From Membranipora membranacea (taxonomy: Eukaryota > Bryozoa > Gymnolaemata > Cheilostomatida > Membraniporidae), in assembly GCA_914767715.1 (NCBI GenBank), contig OU612068.1, positions 34,534,001 to 34,598,000 of the forward strand: a stretch of 64,000 nt of DNA. Reading direction: 5' to 3'. The stretch's first letter is position 1. Every line of letters starts with the position of its first letter. Positions 35,401 to 46,600 of the stretch are shown one piece after another. The position numbers and the translations under genes are program-made. Under the pieces are notes generated by a model. The model was not told the DNA's origin, did no database searches, and was given only the letters and a program-made list of their open reading frames with translations.

Positions 35401-38400
35401 AGGTATGTGCGCTTACATCGAAATCAGTGCACAAAAATTGCTAGCAAATATCACGCATGGTTGGATTTTCCTCTAAATTTGTAGAGATTATTGGGGTATT
35501 TATGTCAAAACATGGGAATACACGAACAGAATATGTTGGTAGGTAATTCACTAGCTATATAGACAAGCTTGTCTAGACAGGCTAGTAATTCACATGCCAT
35601 TGATTATTATAAATTATTATATTTTACGTTAGCTGGTCAAAATGAATTTGGTTTTGAAATCTACATTTGCCCCAGAGTTTGGCAAATTATGGCAAAACTG
35701 TATCACTCTCCTCACCATCTCATCGTAATGACAGAAATCCCTGATGGTTATATCTGTCTCTTGTCCAGGTATACCAGTCGTCCAGTACTCGGTGACTCAG
35801 TCTGAGGAGGGGATAACTACTATACTGTGTTGGTCAGTCGGAGCTCCCGCAGCTTACATTAACTACTACCTGAGACAGACTCTGATATCTTCAGGGGCTC
35901 GTGTACCCGGTCACTTCCTAACCGGGTCACACTCCAGTAAGAAACCGAAGAGGCTGATAATCACAGACCAGGATTATGTAGAGGAGATCTATCGGTGTGT
36001 AGCTACTAATGAACTAGGCCTGACCTCCATCTACTTCTCCCCACCAGCCAGCCCAGATATGAGAGTAACACAAGTAACTGACAGCTCCTTCCGTCTCGAG
36101 TGGGTCGTAGATAGCACCTGCTCATTAAATGTGACATACATTATCGAGCACACTTATATGTCTGAGAGTGTTTCAACTATAGAAGTACCTGAAAGTGCTG
36201 GCCAATATGAGGTGTCAGGATTAAAACCATATACACTACATAACATTAACATAACCGCTATTAACAACCTTACTAGCACTGAACCAGTACCGGTCTCTGT
36301 ACTAACCAAAGCCACAGGTTAGCTAACAATATACATAACGATATATCACATATATATTTTACAGGTTCTGTTCTGATAATTTGAAATTTTATGTACTTGT
36401 TCGGTTTTATGGGCTGGTGTGGCTTCGGTGTGGTTGGCTGAATCTAATGCGATATTCATTCCTTTTATTCTCTATTTCTGTTTCCAAGCTCCTTCAGTTC
36501 CCACCAACCTACAGATTAAGTCTGAACCAGGATGTAGGAAAATCTACTGGGATCTACCGAAAGACCTTAATGGAAATCCAGGTGAGAATGCTAACTATGT
36601 CACTATCCACTATCGTAAAGAGGTAGCTGCCTTGTTTTCAACTAAGCTCGCGACAGCCGTTGGATACAACTGTAAGGAATTTTTTTTTCTCCTCCAGGAA
36701 GTCAGATTTGCTAATGCAATCTTAAATTTGGACTTTTCTTGTATAAAGTTGAGTTCATATACCCATCCGCATATAACAATTCACATCATAAAAGAGATGA
36801 CAATATAGATATTATAAACGATTTTGCGACTGATAAATTATATCATAAGGATCTGCAGCAATACCTCCATACCCATGAATGTACCTCTAAGCATTTGAGA
36901 TGCAATTGAATACCGTTGTTGCTTATGCAGAACAACCTATGTTATCAATGTGTATTGTATTGCCTGTAGATGATATTCACTATATGGTATCCATGTGTGT
37001 TGATGACAGAGAAGGATTGACACAAGCGGTCTCTGTTACTCAGACTTATATCACATTCTACATCGAGGCTCAGAGAAACTACAGCCTAAGTGTAGTAGCC
37101 TATAACCCGACAGTAGAATCTGATGTTATACCCAATGATGCAGTAACAGCTTATATCAGTACATGTATAGAGGATGGTGAGTGGAAGGCTGCTACCATTT
37201 ATTAAACTTCTCAATTACTTTTAGCTTCTTGAAAACCGCATATAATAGGATCAAACTGATTATTGATTCAGCATGGGCATCATTGAAAACCCGAAGGGAC
37301 AGGGTTTCCAAATCATTGGGGGCTTGAAAGCTAAAAAAGTCTCAATTTTAGTGACAAAATTCATGAAAAATTCCATGAAATTTGCCAACAAAACAGGCGG
37401 AAATTGATATAAGTGTCTATCCGAATACCAAAAATATTTCCCAAACTATGACCCAATGAGTTTTCAATGGTGCAGATTCTGAATCGAAAATATTGTTATT
37501 CTATTATAAGCGGTCTTAAAGATAAGCTCATTTCAGCACGTTTTTTCTAATGAAGAGGGCTAAAAAGTACGAAACTGGAGAGGGAACAACTCCAAATAGG
37601 GGCTTAAATTAGAGCTCAGAAAACTCACTGATGACCTTGACATATCAAGAGCCAGTCAATGATTTTCAGGACTCCTATGGCCATTCTCCATCTTACTCGT
37701 ACATTTTCTCTTTCCTAGTCCGTCAGCTGGATGTCGCTCCACCTAATGTTAATGTGGATATATCATCAGATGGATTGGGTGATATATTAGTCACTTGGGA
37801 GATGATGTACGGTATAACACAGTATCATATTCAGTATATGGCACATTCAAACACTGTGGATAGAATCATTACTGGAGCCAACAGTTACAGAATTAAATAT
37901 ATGCAGCGCAGTACTAAGTACTCAATCAGAGTGGCTGGTCTGACTGACTCTGGCCGCGGAATCTTCAGTGAATATGTTTATTACACCAGCAGCACCCATA
38001 GTATGTTAGATTGATAATTCTAAATCTAGTTTTGTAGTCATGGGGCTGAAACCTGAAAGTGGTATTTGCCTCAGGCACTATAATAAAACTCTACTGTCAG
38101 TCCTTCTCCCAGCAGATATTGATAGACACACAATTAGAAATGTCCTTAAGTAATCAGAACCATAGCTGTGTACTTTATTGTGGTGTGAAGGAAAGTTATA
38201 AATTACAGCTCCGCTACAATCTCTGACTTGTTTGAACTAAGTGATACACAGAGTGATGATACTGCTGGGCTCCTTAGTTAATTATTTCAATGCGGAAGTG
38301 TTACCTATGTGGAAGCATCAATTCTTGCTAAACCCACACCCACCCCCACCCTCCTCTCTGATAATCAATGATTTTATACTGATATTTTCAAACAGGACAG

Positions 38401-41296
38401 AGGCAAGGCAGCTCACTATCTCTGAACTCTGTGATGGCGATAGTGGTTGGCATTTTGCTGTTTGCGATGTTAGGGACTGTGTTAGCTATCTGGCTTATCA
38501 ACAATGTGTATCAGAACAGGCTGGGGTCTGGAGTGGAACAGTCTGGGCAATCACGCGTTGTTTACCGGTATGTGTTTTGACCTAACAAGCTTTTTATTGC
38601 TGTCATACTATTTATCATCACAACAAGCATTTACTTGAAAAACTTACTTCCAGAATGAATCCTATTGATGAAACCGAGAACTAACGGGACATTCCCTGTA
38701 TGATATGGTGATAATTGGCCGGCCGTGTTTCAATGGCAAACCTATACCGCAATTGTTTTTTATGTGACAGGCGTGAAAAGTCATTGAGAGGTATTGTTAC
38801 AAACGACAGTGCATACTCCAGCACCAACAGCTTAGAAGATTCCACCAATACATGTCCTGATAACTCTGACAGCCCAACATCACTCTCCCACAAACAAACA
38901 GGTGATTATAGTTTGTTGATTATTTGAAAGTAAAACTTTACATCAAGCTCTCTGCCTGCAGGATAGTCAACATATCCTAAGTATGGATTAGGTGCAACAG
39001 GGAGGGTGCAAATTGGTGTTCAAGGGAGTTTTCTTCCCCTCTGAAACAAAATTTACCTTCTATGTGCAATCATTGATACAGGGTACAATAGCGTACAATA
39101 GGCTATACTTTGTTCTTCATTTTAGCCAAATTACTCATGTAGAGACTTTTATAATGACTGATGTTATGATACTGGTAGTGGTAGATCGGTCTTGTGGCTA
39201 TATGAAGCTCTTCAGTTTATGTTTTTCACTGTTTTTACTGTTTTAGTAACTGGTGTTGATGGTGGTATGTCTCATTCACCAGCTGTCTCTGAGGCTGTTC
39301 ATGTAATACTCGGCCGTGAGGAGAGAGGAGTTGATGTGGGAAACAACTCTAGAAATCAGCCATCCTCTACAGACAATAATAAGTAAGAGTCGTAACTGTC
39401 TCAAGCATAATAACTGAATAAGGAATCAGTTCACTAAGGTTGATTAAAAGGTTGATTAAAATCCGAAGTCATATCACTTTGGTGGTGATTAACAGAACAA
39501 ACACATCATCGCCCTGCCCACTCTGCCTGTTTACACCATACTCAATTAACCGATTTCCATATGGAAAAAAAGTGGAAATCACTTGAACACCAGTCTCAAT
39601 ACTCTCATATCGTAGGATGTATATATAGCACATGAGCCTGAGTCCCATTCTGTGCTGGGTTTCACACTTTGTGGTGCCCTGATCTGTACCCAAACAGTGC
39701 AGGCCCCACAATATGCCCTTATGCCCAACTTCTATTTTCAGTCTCATCGAATTAGGATGGAATTAATATCCGAAAAAAACTTCTCTGTGACTTTGCAAAA
39801 ACAAACAACATATGTTTATATTCTAAAGACCTAAACAAAACACCGGCATCAAATTGTTAATGGTGCAATACTGTCCATGTCACTCATAAAATAAAAATAA
39901 GTCATTCACAATTATGTCAACCTGTCACTCCTTGATTGGAGCAAGGATACCCAGGTTGCTCCTTGGTCGGGGCACGCCTCCCTTGTGTCTTTGTATAGAA
40001 CTTGGACATTACTGAATATGGTTGTCTTACCCTAAGAAAGAGGAAACAACTACAAATACACTCAAATCATCACGCATCTGCCTCTACTTCCTCAAGCTCC
40101 ATCCTCACTTAAGCATTTAAAAATATGTATTAATAGCAAGTTGAATTTTTATCCTCCTAATTTGAAAATCTTCTGATCATCAACTTTTTTTTATTTTGAT
40201 AAAAATATATCACGTGAGTGCAGTTTGATAGTTAGTTATCTCATCAAATTTTAACTTCTGTGCTTGCCGATATGTTACAATTAATGGAATTCCCTGGTGT
40301 TTTCTTGCAGACAGAGTATTTCTGGACTTGCTGGAGTTGTAGCAAGGCTAAAGCAGGATGAAAAAGCTCACTTGGTAAACTTAACACAGTTAATAGATGA
40401 TCAAGTTGGTCATAGAAAATAGCTTTCTGGTTCAGTTTTGAATCAATGTTGTTGAGGTTTTCACCTAGATGTTCTCTTGCATATATAGCAAAAGCTTCAT
40501 TTTATGCTGCAAATTTAATAGGTTCCCCAACAGCTGGATTTGTTTACACTGCTATTCGATTTGTTTCACATCAACAGACAGAGAATTCTGGCAAACGGAA
40601 ACCTCTGTATAAGAAGCTTCATGAGCCTGAGACCCCACAGCCTCTCAGAGTATCATACGCTGCCGCTGCCGGAGAGGAAGGAGGCTTAGTAAACACAGGC
40701 GCAGTACTCACTGAACATTACGGAGGAGACTATGGCCGAGCAGAGAAATATCAGACTGCAGATCAAAGTCAACCCAAACGTCCTTTAAACAAGTATGTTC
40801 TGTCATCTCTACTTAGCATAAAACAAGACCATGTGGTTATTGCAGCATCGAGTGATGGTGTATGACTGTTTCATGTAAAAATCACGTGCCTACTTATTAA
40901 CTTTACCATCAAAGCATAACATTATCTTTTAAATTGTACACTCATGATTTGGCACAGAACTTTTTTTTTGCCAATTTAATTCCTAACTGTCTGGGAAATG
41001 AGATTGCTCGTTTTCGTACAAGACCTTTGATCAATATCATGATTTCATATTTTGAAACTTGTCACTCTTAACCCACAAATAGCTATTTGATCACTTTGAT
41101 AACTTATACTCTGGTAAAAAATACTTTGAGACAATGTCCTCAGTGACCTAATCAACGCAACCGGTACATAAAAACCAAAAAGCTAACAGTACACTTTCTA
41201 AGATTACTATGTTTTACTCGAATGATTTTTCTTGCATTATTAAATTTCAGAACTACCATGTCAAGGCGGCGGCCAATCAGCCAATCGGAGAGTTAG
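26380..41296 (+). CDS. Ig/FN3-domain type-I membrane receptor, 23 exons, complete
   Basis: Predicted cell-surface adhesion or signalling receptor. Exons: 26380-26449, 26723-26825, 27224-27393, 27970-28254, 28895-29167, 29406-29684, 30085-30384, 30782-31057, 31594-31725, 32035-32169, 32531-32727, 34642-34732, 35127-35402, 35769-36317, 36489-36671, 36970-37176, 37719-38000, 38396-38567, 38771-38901, 39247-39382, 40311-40374, 40578-40792, 41251-41296. They sum to 4,572 nt, exactly 1,524 codons, and every phase agrees. Order: signal peptide (1-22), about ten Ig domains (25-960), three FN3 (about 960-1269), TM helix (about 1281-1303), 220-residue cytoplasmic tail. Most extracellular introns are phase 1, giving 1-1 modules. 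The plan recalls DSCAM, Sidekick, protogenin or turtle proteins, but the counts match none exactly, so no symbol is given. No kinase or phosphatase domain is visible in the tail. Confidence 0.85.
26723..27393 (+). CDS. Ig/FN3 receptor exons 2-3: Ig domain 1
   Basis: Exons 26723-26825 and 27224-27393 joined in phase 2. B-strand Cys is in FWWDCIF, the C-strand Trp in YRWRFHDA, and the F-strand signature in DEKQGLYQCVA. The intron splits the domain between B and C strands. Confidence 0.82.
27970..28254 (+). CDS. Ig/FN3 receptor exon 4: Ig domain 2
   Basis: One exon, phase 1-1. GDTATLTCAISSHPPAEITW and GTDGEYRCQARN give the canonical Cys-Trp-Tyr/Cys pattern of an I-set/C2 Ig domain. Confidence 0.9.
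28400..28592. repeat. 19-bp minisatellite in receptor intron 4
   Basis: About ten tandem copies of GCCTAGTCTGGTAATCTCA with minor variants (AACC for AATC, TCATC for TAATC) between exons 4 and 5. Confidence 0.93.
28895..29167 (+). CDS. Ig/FN3 receptor exon 5: Ig domain 3
   Basis: One exon, phase 1-1. GETVFMPCFVDGVPHPEVTWY and DEEGYYYCKATN are textbook Ig motifs. Donor is TACG/GTACGT. Confidence 0.9.
29406..29684 (+). CDS. Ig/FN3 receptor exon 6: Ig-like domain 4, no C-strand Trp
   Basis: One exon, phase 1-1. Cys residues are at VICLTSS and SGVWICHAENGAG, but the expected core Trp after the first Cys is replaced (ASITFLDPHG). A divergent Ig-like domain. Confidence 0.85.
29938..30005. repeat. 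13-bp GC-rich minisatellite in receptor intron 6
   Basis: Five tandem copies of TGTACCCTGCCGC. Confidence 0.93.
30085..30384 (+). CDS. Ig/FN3 receptor exon 7: Ig domain 5
   Basis: One exon, phase 1-1. FSLPCECTGSPTPNITW and DAGVYTCTCENALG show the canonical pattern plus one extra Cys next to each of the two conserved Cys residues, possibly a second disulfide. Confidence 0.9.
30782..31057 (+). CDS. Ig/FN3 receptor exon 8: Ig domain 6
   Basis: One exon, phase 1-1. GMANCHVGGTPQPQSFWF and ATSYTCKAFNEVG; sequons NST and NMT. The donor GTAGAC is weak, but the phase and total length agree. Confidence 0.85.
31594..32169 (+). CDS. Ig/FN3 receptor exons 9-10: Ig domain 7
   Basis: Exons 31594-31725 and 32035-32169, phase 1 join. 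TVIVDCSSSVEPITWSY lies in the first and YYAEYRCWARNDAG in the second exon. Confidence 0.87.
32531..34732 (+). CDS. Ig/FN3 receptor exons 11-12: Ig domain 8, split by a 1.9-kb intron
   Basis: Exons 32531-32727 and 34642-34732, phase 0 join (GAG/GTTTGT to CTATAG/AGT). VSFSCQLISCSEDTWAQNWTWYY carries the B and C strands; YKEGIFQCKTTC carries the F strand. The intron holds the repeats listed separately. Confidence 0.83.
32795..32890 (+). pseudogene. Possible hAT transposase scrap in intron 11
   Basis: The plus-strand reading MYALFDPRFKPTF resembles the xLDPRFK block near the C-terminus of hAT transposases. Only this short block is recognisable, so the call is weak. It stands directly left of the foldback at 32979-33355. 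Confidence 0.35.
32979..33355. mobile_element. Foldback/MITE-like element with long interrupted inverted repeats
   Basis: Left TTAAACTACTGCTGCCA..GAATTCTGTATAGCT..TGTCACCT..GCAAATAATTTGCACAAACTG pairs with CAGTTTGTGCAAATTATTTGC..AGGTGACA..AGCTATACAGAATTC..GGCAGCAGTGGTTTAA. Total about 377 bp, arms about 155 bp with mismatches. No coding. Confidence 0.8.
33523..33875. repeat. 22-bp minisatellite, 16 copies, in receptor intron 11
   Basis: Tandem units TATAGTACGGCCTRTCAGYGTG. Nearly all differences between units are at two positions (A/G and C/T); the rest is invariant. Confidence 0.95.
33990..34100. repeat. Possible SINE/LINE 3'-end fragment
   Basis: The stretch ATAATAATAAAGTTTGTTTATATAACGCTTTATAA..TAAGCGTTGTACATTAG resembles the TTTATATAGCGCTTTA..AAGCGCTTTACA segment seen in many animal retroposon tails. 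Weak call without a database comparison. Confidence 0.4.
35127..35402 (+). CDS. Ig/FN3 receptor exon 13: divergent Ig-like domain 9
   Basis: One exon, phase 1-1. C-strand NLTWRD and F-strand LWTLTMCNKVGC are Ig-like, but the B-strand Cys is replaced (SAISFHMNF), so the usual disulfide cannot form. A short GASEGSF duplication (ASEGASEGS) lies mid-domain. Confidence 0.8.
35769..36317 (+). CDS. Ig/FN3 receptor exon 14: Ig domain 10 plus FN3 domain 1
   Basis: A single 549-nt exon fuses two domains. First half: TTILCWSVGAP and EEIYRCVATNELG (no C-strand Trp). Second half: FN3 with SFRLEWVVDSTC, VTYIIEHTY, YEVSGLKPYTLHNINITAIN. This is the only extracellular exon that carries two domains. Confidence 0.88.
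36489..37176 (+). CDS. Ig/FN3 receptor exons 15-16: FN3 domain 2
   Basis: Exons 36489-36671 and 36970-37176. PSVPTNLQIKSEPGCRKIYW starts the FN3 fold; YSLSVVAYNPTVES is the conserved FN3 F-strand region. Exon 15 ends at ACT/GTAAGG; the phase to exon 16 fits. Confidence 0.8.
37719..38000 (+). CDS. Ig/FN3 receptor exon 17: FN3 domain 3
   Basis: One exon, phase 1-1. DILVTWEMMYGITQYHIQY and STKYSIRVAGLTDSGRGIFSEY are canonical FN3 strands. Confidence 0.88.
38396..38567 (+). CDS. Ig/FN3 receptor exon 18: transmembrane helix
   Basis: After CAAACAG, the frame required by exon 17 gives RQRQGSSLSLNS and then the helix VMAIVVGILLFAMLGTVLAI-WLI, followed by a cytoplasmic start. A longer open frame over the same bases lacks a TM helix and is a shadow. 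Confidence 0.85.
38771..41296 (+). CDS. Ig/FN3 receptor exons 19-23: cytoplasmic tail
   Basis: Five small exons (38771-38901, 39247-39382, 40311-40374, 40578-40792, 41251-41296) encode a Ser/Thr/Gln-rich tail with several tyrosines (NDSAYSS, RVSYAAA, TEHYGGDYGRAEKYQ) that could be docking sites. Stop TAG is at 41294-41296. The last exon is also open in another frame, discussed as a finding. No catalytic domain. Confidence 0.75.
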
Positions 41297-43310
41297 GCGA
41301 TCATTCATATCTGTCTTCTGTCACAGGAAAGGAAAGTCTCGGATTGATGTGCGTCGTATCACTTGTTTTATAATTAAAAAATTACATGTTGTTACTGTAA
41401 CCGTTTTGTCTCACTAAAACTTGTCCCTCCTGTAAAATACGAAATGCGGTTTACAATGTGCCTTTCATTTAATTCTTAAAACAGCTATAGTGCCTCAAGC
41501 TCATTTTCTGCCAGGGTTGAGGGCAGTGGCTTTTCATCATCAACCGCATCCCTTGAAATACCACTACTGGCATCTGGACAGAATTTAATCACTCAAACTA
41601 CCTCTAGATATTTTGAGATGCAATATTTTGTGCATAGTATGGTGATCAGATTAGGAAAAAAGTATAGATTATCATTGTTTATAAAAATTTACCATTTTTG
41701 TTCTAGGATTACCACCTATATATGTTATGGATTGCAGTTAGGATGTTATCATGTAGCTCAGTAATACTCGACACAAGGGCTAGAAATCATAAGTAATGTA
41801 GATTTAAAACATTTTGTTGTCACATCTTCATGGCTATTTTATGAGTTACCCAGTTAATTATTTTTATCGTCATTTATATATTGTACTCAAACAAAACCTA
41901 CCTCCAGTATCATATCAGTTCATACAACAGATCTTTATTTTATTTCAGTTTTTCTCAGTGATAGAGCACACAGGGCACTCTATCAGACTTATTTAACCTA
42001 AATAACAAAACCAACGTAAGACCACAGAGATCTGTAAGAAAGTGTCAAACTGATGTGTATATAAAACGGTCACGAACTGTGAAATGTAGCAAGGCAATCT
42101 TAAAAAACAAAGACTATCTAGCCTAACAAGTTTAAATTGTTTCTGTTTTTACAATTTATTATTTATTATTTTCTCTCTCCAAGGGGGCTTTTTATCTCGA
42201 TGTAAACATCTTTGGACAAAGAGTATAAATTAAACAAACAAACAAAACAAACAAACCTCTTTACCCATGTATGCCATGTTATGGCTATGATAAAGCCTAA
42301 ATAAACTGCATATATATTAATGATTATGGCATCAATAATTCTGAACATGAATGGTTAAATCTTCTAAGTGAATATTTGGTCGTCTCCTGTCACAGTTTCT
42401 CCACACCATTTTCAATAATGTTAATTTAGGTTCCATACAACTATGAGAACAATTCCAGCCAGGAATAACTATACCCCATATATTCGCCAAATAATTCCGT
42501 AGTCATAGATAAATGATCACACAACTGGTTTCTTCAATAATATTATCTGGGTGACACGCTTGCCAGCCCATTTTTGTGTGTGGAATAAACATTGCTTATA
42601 ATGCAGTTAATTATTATCATTATTTAGATGTTTCATCTTTTTTTGGGTATGATGCTGATTGGACTCGGGTATATAATGTGGTAGTCTGAGCCCCCACGAC
42701 TTTTGTCCCCCCCCCCTCCCGACGAGGGAAATAATGTGTCTGACATTGATTATCGAGTTGAGTTTCTTTATAGATTTTACTGCATCAAGTTAAGTCACCT
42801 TGATTACTTAACAAATCTCATCATTGCGAAATAACAAGTTAGAATACTAAAAACAAAAAAACCAGTGAGATTGAACCCATGTAGAGTTTAACGCAGCAGA
42901 AATCGGTCCATCCAGATCAAAAATAAATCACAATAATGAATAGAATAAAAAATCAGTTCAATAAACAACTTATCATTGGTCACAATAAATACAGAGGGAC
43001 AGTTGTTAAACTGTGGTAGGCTTAGGATAAGTAAGAATGATTCGACAAGATTTGTGAGATTTCAATACAGAGTGATCTCCCCTTGGCTGGATTCACCAAG
43101 ACTGTTATTGGTTGAATAGTGATGATCTTGACGTTAAGGCCAAAAAATAGATATGGGCAATATAGTGAGCCGAATACAAAATAAAAATAAGTAAATGTTA
43201 AGATTTGATATGAAATATGATTTAAGTTATACTTTCTCAGTTTGAACAACTCAGACTGAGTGTTTTGGCACGCTAAGTAGGATAAAAACCAGCCGTGTCT
43301 CAGATCAACA
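41297..43310. other. Convergent 3' ends of receptor and convertase genes
   Basis: Intergenic AT-rich DNA holding both 3' UTRs. TTTATT (minus-strand AATAAA) at about 42156 might serve the convertase gene; no strong signal could be assigned to either gene. A C-rich run (CCCCCCCCTCCC) lies near 42709. Confidence 0.4.
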
Positions 43311-43669
43311 TCAGACTGGTTGTCCATATTTGTCCTCATATCTATATTCTAATGAAGTTGTACTTATTTTACTTTGATTTTCTTCTTCAGAAGACTCTAA
43401 TAATTCACGTTGACTAGAAGTTTGTGAGCCATTAAGGGCTGGATCAGTCTGATTTACAGCACTGTATACTGTTTTAGCGCTTACTGTTACAGTTTTGCGC
43501 TGACGAGTTTTGTGTTGGTGATATATATAGTATACTACTAATGAGGCTAATACTACAAGTAATACTGCGAGGGTGGAAGTGGCTGCGTATACGACAGACT
43601 TAAGTCCATTAGCACTTAGTCCTTGTGTTTTAGACGCCCCTGTATATATCCCTAGGGAGCCTACACTGC
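43311..43669 (-). CDS. Proprotein convertase: TM helix and cytoplasmic tail
   Basis: TM helix in [23 protein letters not shown], then a basic start (HQHKTRQRK) and a 63-residue tail with a dileucine-acidic cluster ([11 protein letters not shown]) and tyrosines ([12 protein letters not shown]). The cluster resembles the casein-kinase-2/acidic TGN-retrieval signal of furin. Confidence 0.88.
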
Positions 43670-46600
43670 CTGTAAGGAGAGAAAACGATACAAATAAGTA
43701 CTACACTGAGCAGAAGTTCGACATGAGAACACGGAGTGACAAGCTTGGCTGAGAACCAGAGAATGGGAATATCTGTCATTGAAGTTTACTAAAACAATAC
43801 AAGGGGCCTTTAACCTGACAGAGTGACAGTCACTTACATTTATCTTATTAGTAATAATGGCTTACAGGATTAGTTATAATTCTATCAATCGACACCCACC
43901 TGCTTTAACACATTGTCCGTTGTACAGTTGTGATCCCACATAACACTCTGTACATGAGCTGTTATAAGCTCCTGTACAAGCAGCACATGTATAGTGACAA
44001 GCTTTACAAGCAAAATATAAGTTAGACTGTCTCTGACCAAAATATCCATCAGGACACTGCTCTACGCACTGGTCTCGCAGGTAGAACATGTCTCGTCCAC
44101 ATTTAATACCTGAAACACAAAGATGAAATTTTAGTTCAGCAGAATACCAATGTAATGGGGAAAAAGAGATTTACTCCGAATGACGTAATTCCAAAAGAAT
44201 TTTATAGGGAGCCATCCAAATATAGTCACAGCTCCTTTTTTGGAAATGTTGAGAACCACCAAAATGTATAAATTTGGTGTTAATTTGGTGTGGCTAGGAA
44301 AACATCCGGATTAACTTAACCATGGAGCCATACAGGGTGAAGATTAGCATTTCTAATCCACTATAAATAACAAAAAACAACAAATTCTGATGTTTTCTTC
44401 AGGATATTCTGATAAATTACATAACCAAATATTCCTTATGTAACGGGCTGGCACGGATAGTTAGTGGTGAGGCTGTGTGGGCATCTTGTGGAAGTGAGTG
44501 ATCTAATACCCTACAGTCCAATCATCCATATACAGGAAGTGGTCAGGGTGGTGGTCACACCACGGTAATTACCTGCACTGTCGATATTATTATTAATGTC
44601 ATTGGATGGTTGGCTCGTAGGATCTAGCAGATCAGTGTCTGTCTGTTCCCCAGAAGAGAGAATAGTTGGGATATGGTTTAATATCTCCTCCTCTATTTCC
44701 TCAAGGGGCGTGACTTTCTCCGCTGTGGGCGGTACTATCGGCTCATGGAATGTCGGGTCATCAGGTAGTATGATGCCGTTCTCAGCGTACGTATCTTTGA
44801 TAGTTTTCTCAGTGGGTGGTAGAGGGGTGGTAGTAGGGGTGGTAGTAGGGGCGGCTGACTTCAGAGGGTCCGTTGAAGTACCGTGTAGAACAAGAGACCA
44901 ACTCTTCAATGTCGCAGCTTTACCTGAATCATCAAAATAAATTTGATTGAATACTGCCATTATTGTGGTCTTGTGGACAACACAGCGGGTTGGTTGTGTA
45001 TTACGCAAAACCATCTCTACACTGGGAATTGAATTGGAGGAAACAACTTCATTTACATCTCATGAACAGAACTATAAACTGACATGGCAAACCATGAAAA
45101 ATAAATCGATTTAAATCAAGTGATAAATTTGACACCACATCTAGTAACCAGCTGAATGTATTACATATCAGCCCATATTACTGTCATATCAAATACTTGG
45201 CTGCCAAAATAATCCGGAGAGACTAGAACCTGAGACAGGCGAACCTACCAGCCCTATAGCCGTTTGAGATTGTGAGGGTCCACTCTCCATGAGTTGATTC
45301 TCCCCAGTTATGTGTAGTTAGGAAGGCCCATTCATTGAAGCCCATATCTGAATCGTCGTGTACTCTGAAAAAAACAACAAATTATCACATTCCTTGTAAC
45401 TCGTACTTTGATGAGTAGAGGTAGCCGGTTATTATTGGCGATCATTCATGTTAACAGCGTTTTATTGTGGGATGTTAGAAACCCTGTATATGAAACAAAA
45501 TGTCCTCATTATTTATTTTTAGCTTATGAATGAAAAGTAGAGCTTCATCAATCATAGAAATTACCTCTTAATGATTTTCCTCACACCACAGCTTGTCGGA
45601 AACTGTCATAATTTTTTGTTGTAATTCTAAGTTAAGATCATGAAAGATTCCATTTTTACCCACATAGCAGCTCAGAATGAGACCAGACTGATTACTAATT
45701 AACATGAGAAGATGATTACCATTAATCAAACATGACAGCATGTGAACACAGGGAGGGTGAACATAATGACAAGGTACAGTATGCCGGCCTACTGTGCCGG
45801 CCTACTGTCTATGTGTGGGTGATTTCATTGGCTGATTGCTGATATTTTTATCAATGTTCAGCAATGTAAGTTACAAATCACACAAGGGATAATCCATAAC
45901 ATGGAAGCACATCTGGAATTGTAACTGACCAATAAGCTTAGTGCCTTACTCTCGCCGCTCCGGATCTCCTGACTCTCGCTCCTCCGGATCTCTGGTGGGG
46001 ATATTCCGTTATTATTGATAATGGAATGCGACCACCAGTTACCCGGGGGGGGGGGGGGGGAGGGGGGCAGGTAAAGTTAGATACTGACAAATTGTTTAGG
46101 AAAAGTTTTATTAATTCATCATGATACCGATAATGATTGAAATAACTGTTTCATTAATAAACTGCTGAGATTGAACTTTCCCACTACAGTAGCTCAAGAT
46201 CTAATCTGTCATTATTGTCCAATCGATTGAAATTAAACTTGTTGGAAGTTCTCATAATGTGTTGTTATCAATAAAAATGGATTTAAGCCTGTCAAATTCT
46301 TCCCGCATAACCACAAAATCCATAAATGTTCCTATCTGAAGTTATGCTCAAACATAGCTACTTTGTATGGATATATATTGCATATTGCAGCGAGTATCCA
46401 AAAAAATGACAATTTTGAGTTGTCCTCTCTTTCCTTTGAGGCGTATACCAATCATGTGGGGGATTATAATTGCTTCACAAATCTTTAAACTTTAAACATT
46501 TGGAGGACAAACCTGGCAGTGAGGAGGCTGGATTTTGTGCCGGATGGCGAGGTTAGCCACATCTGTATATCTCCCCTCCATGAGCTGGACAGAGTTATTT

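Noticed and set aside
38396-38585. Alternative frame of receptor exon 18 giving ARQLTISELCDGD..
   Set aside because: It does not match the phase of exon 17 and lacks the TM helix that the other frame provides.
44596-44940. 114-codon plus-strand open frame
   Set aside because: Shadow of the convertase linker exon on the opposite strand.
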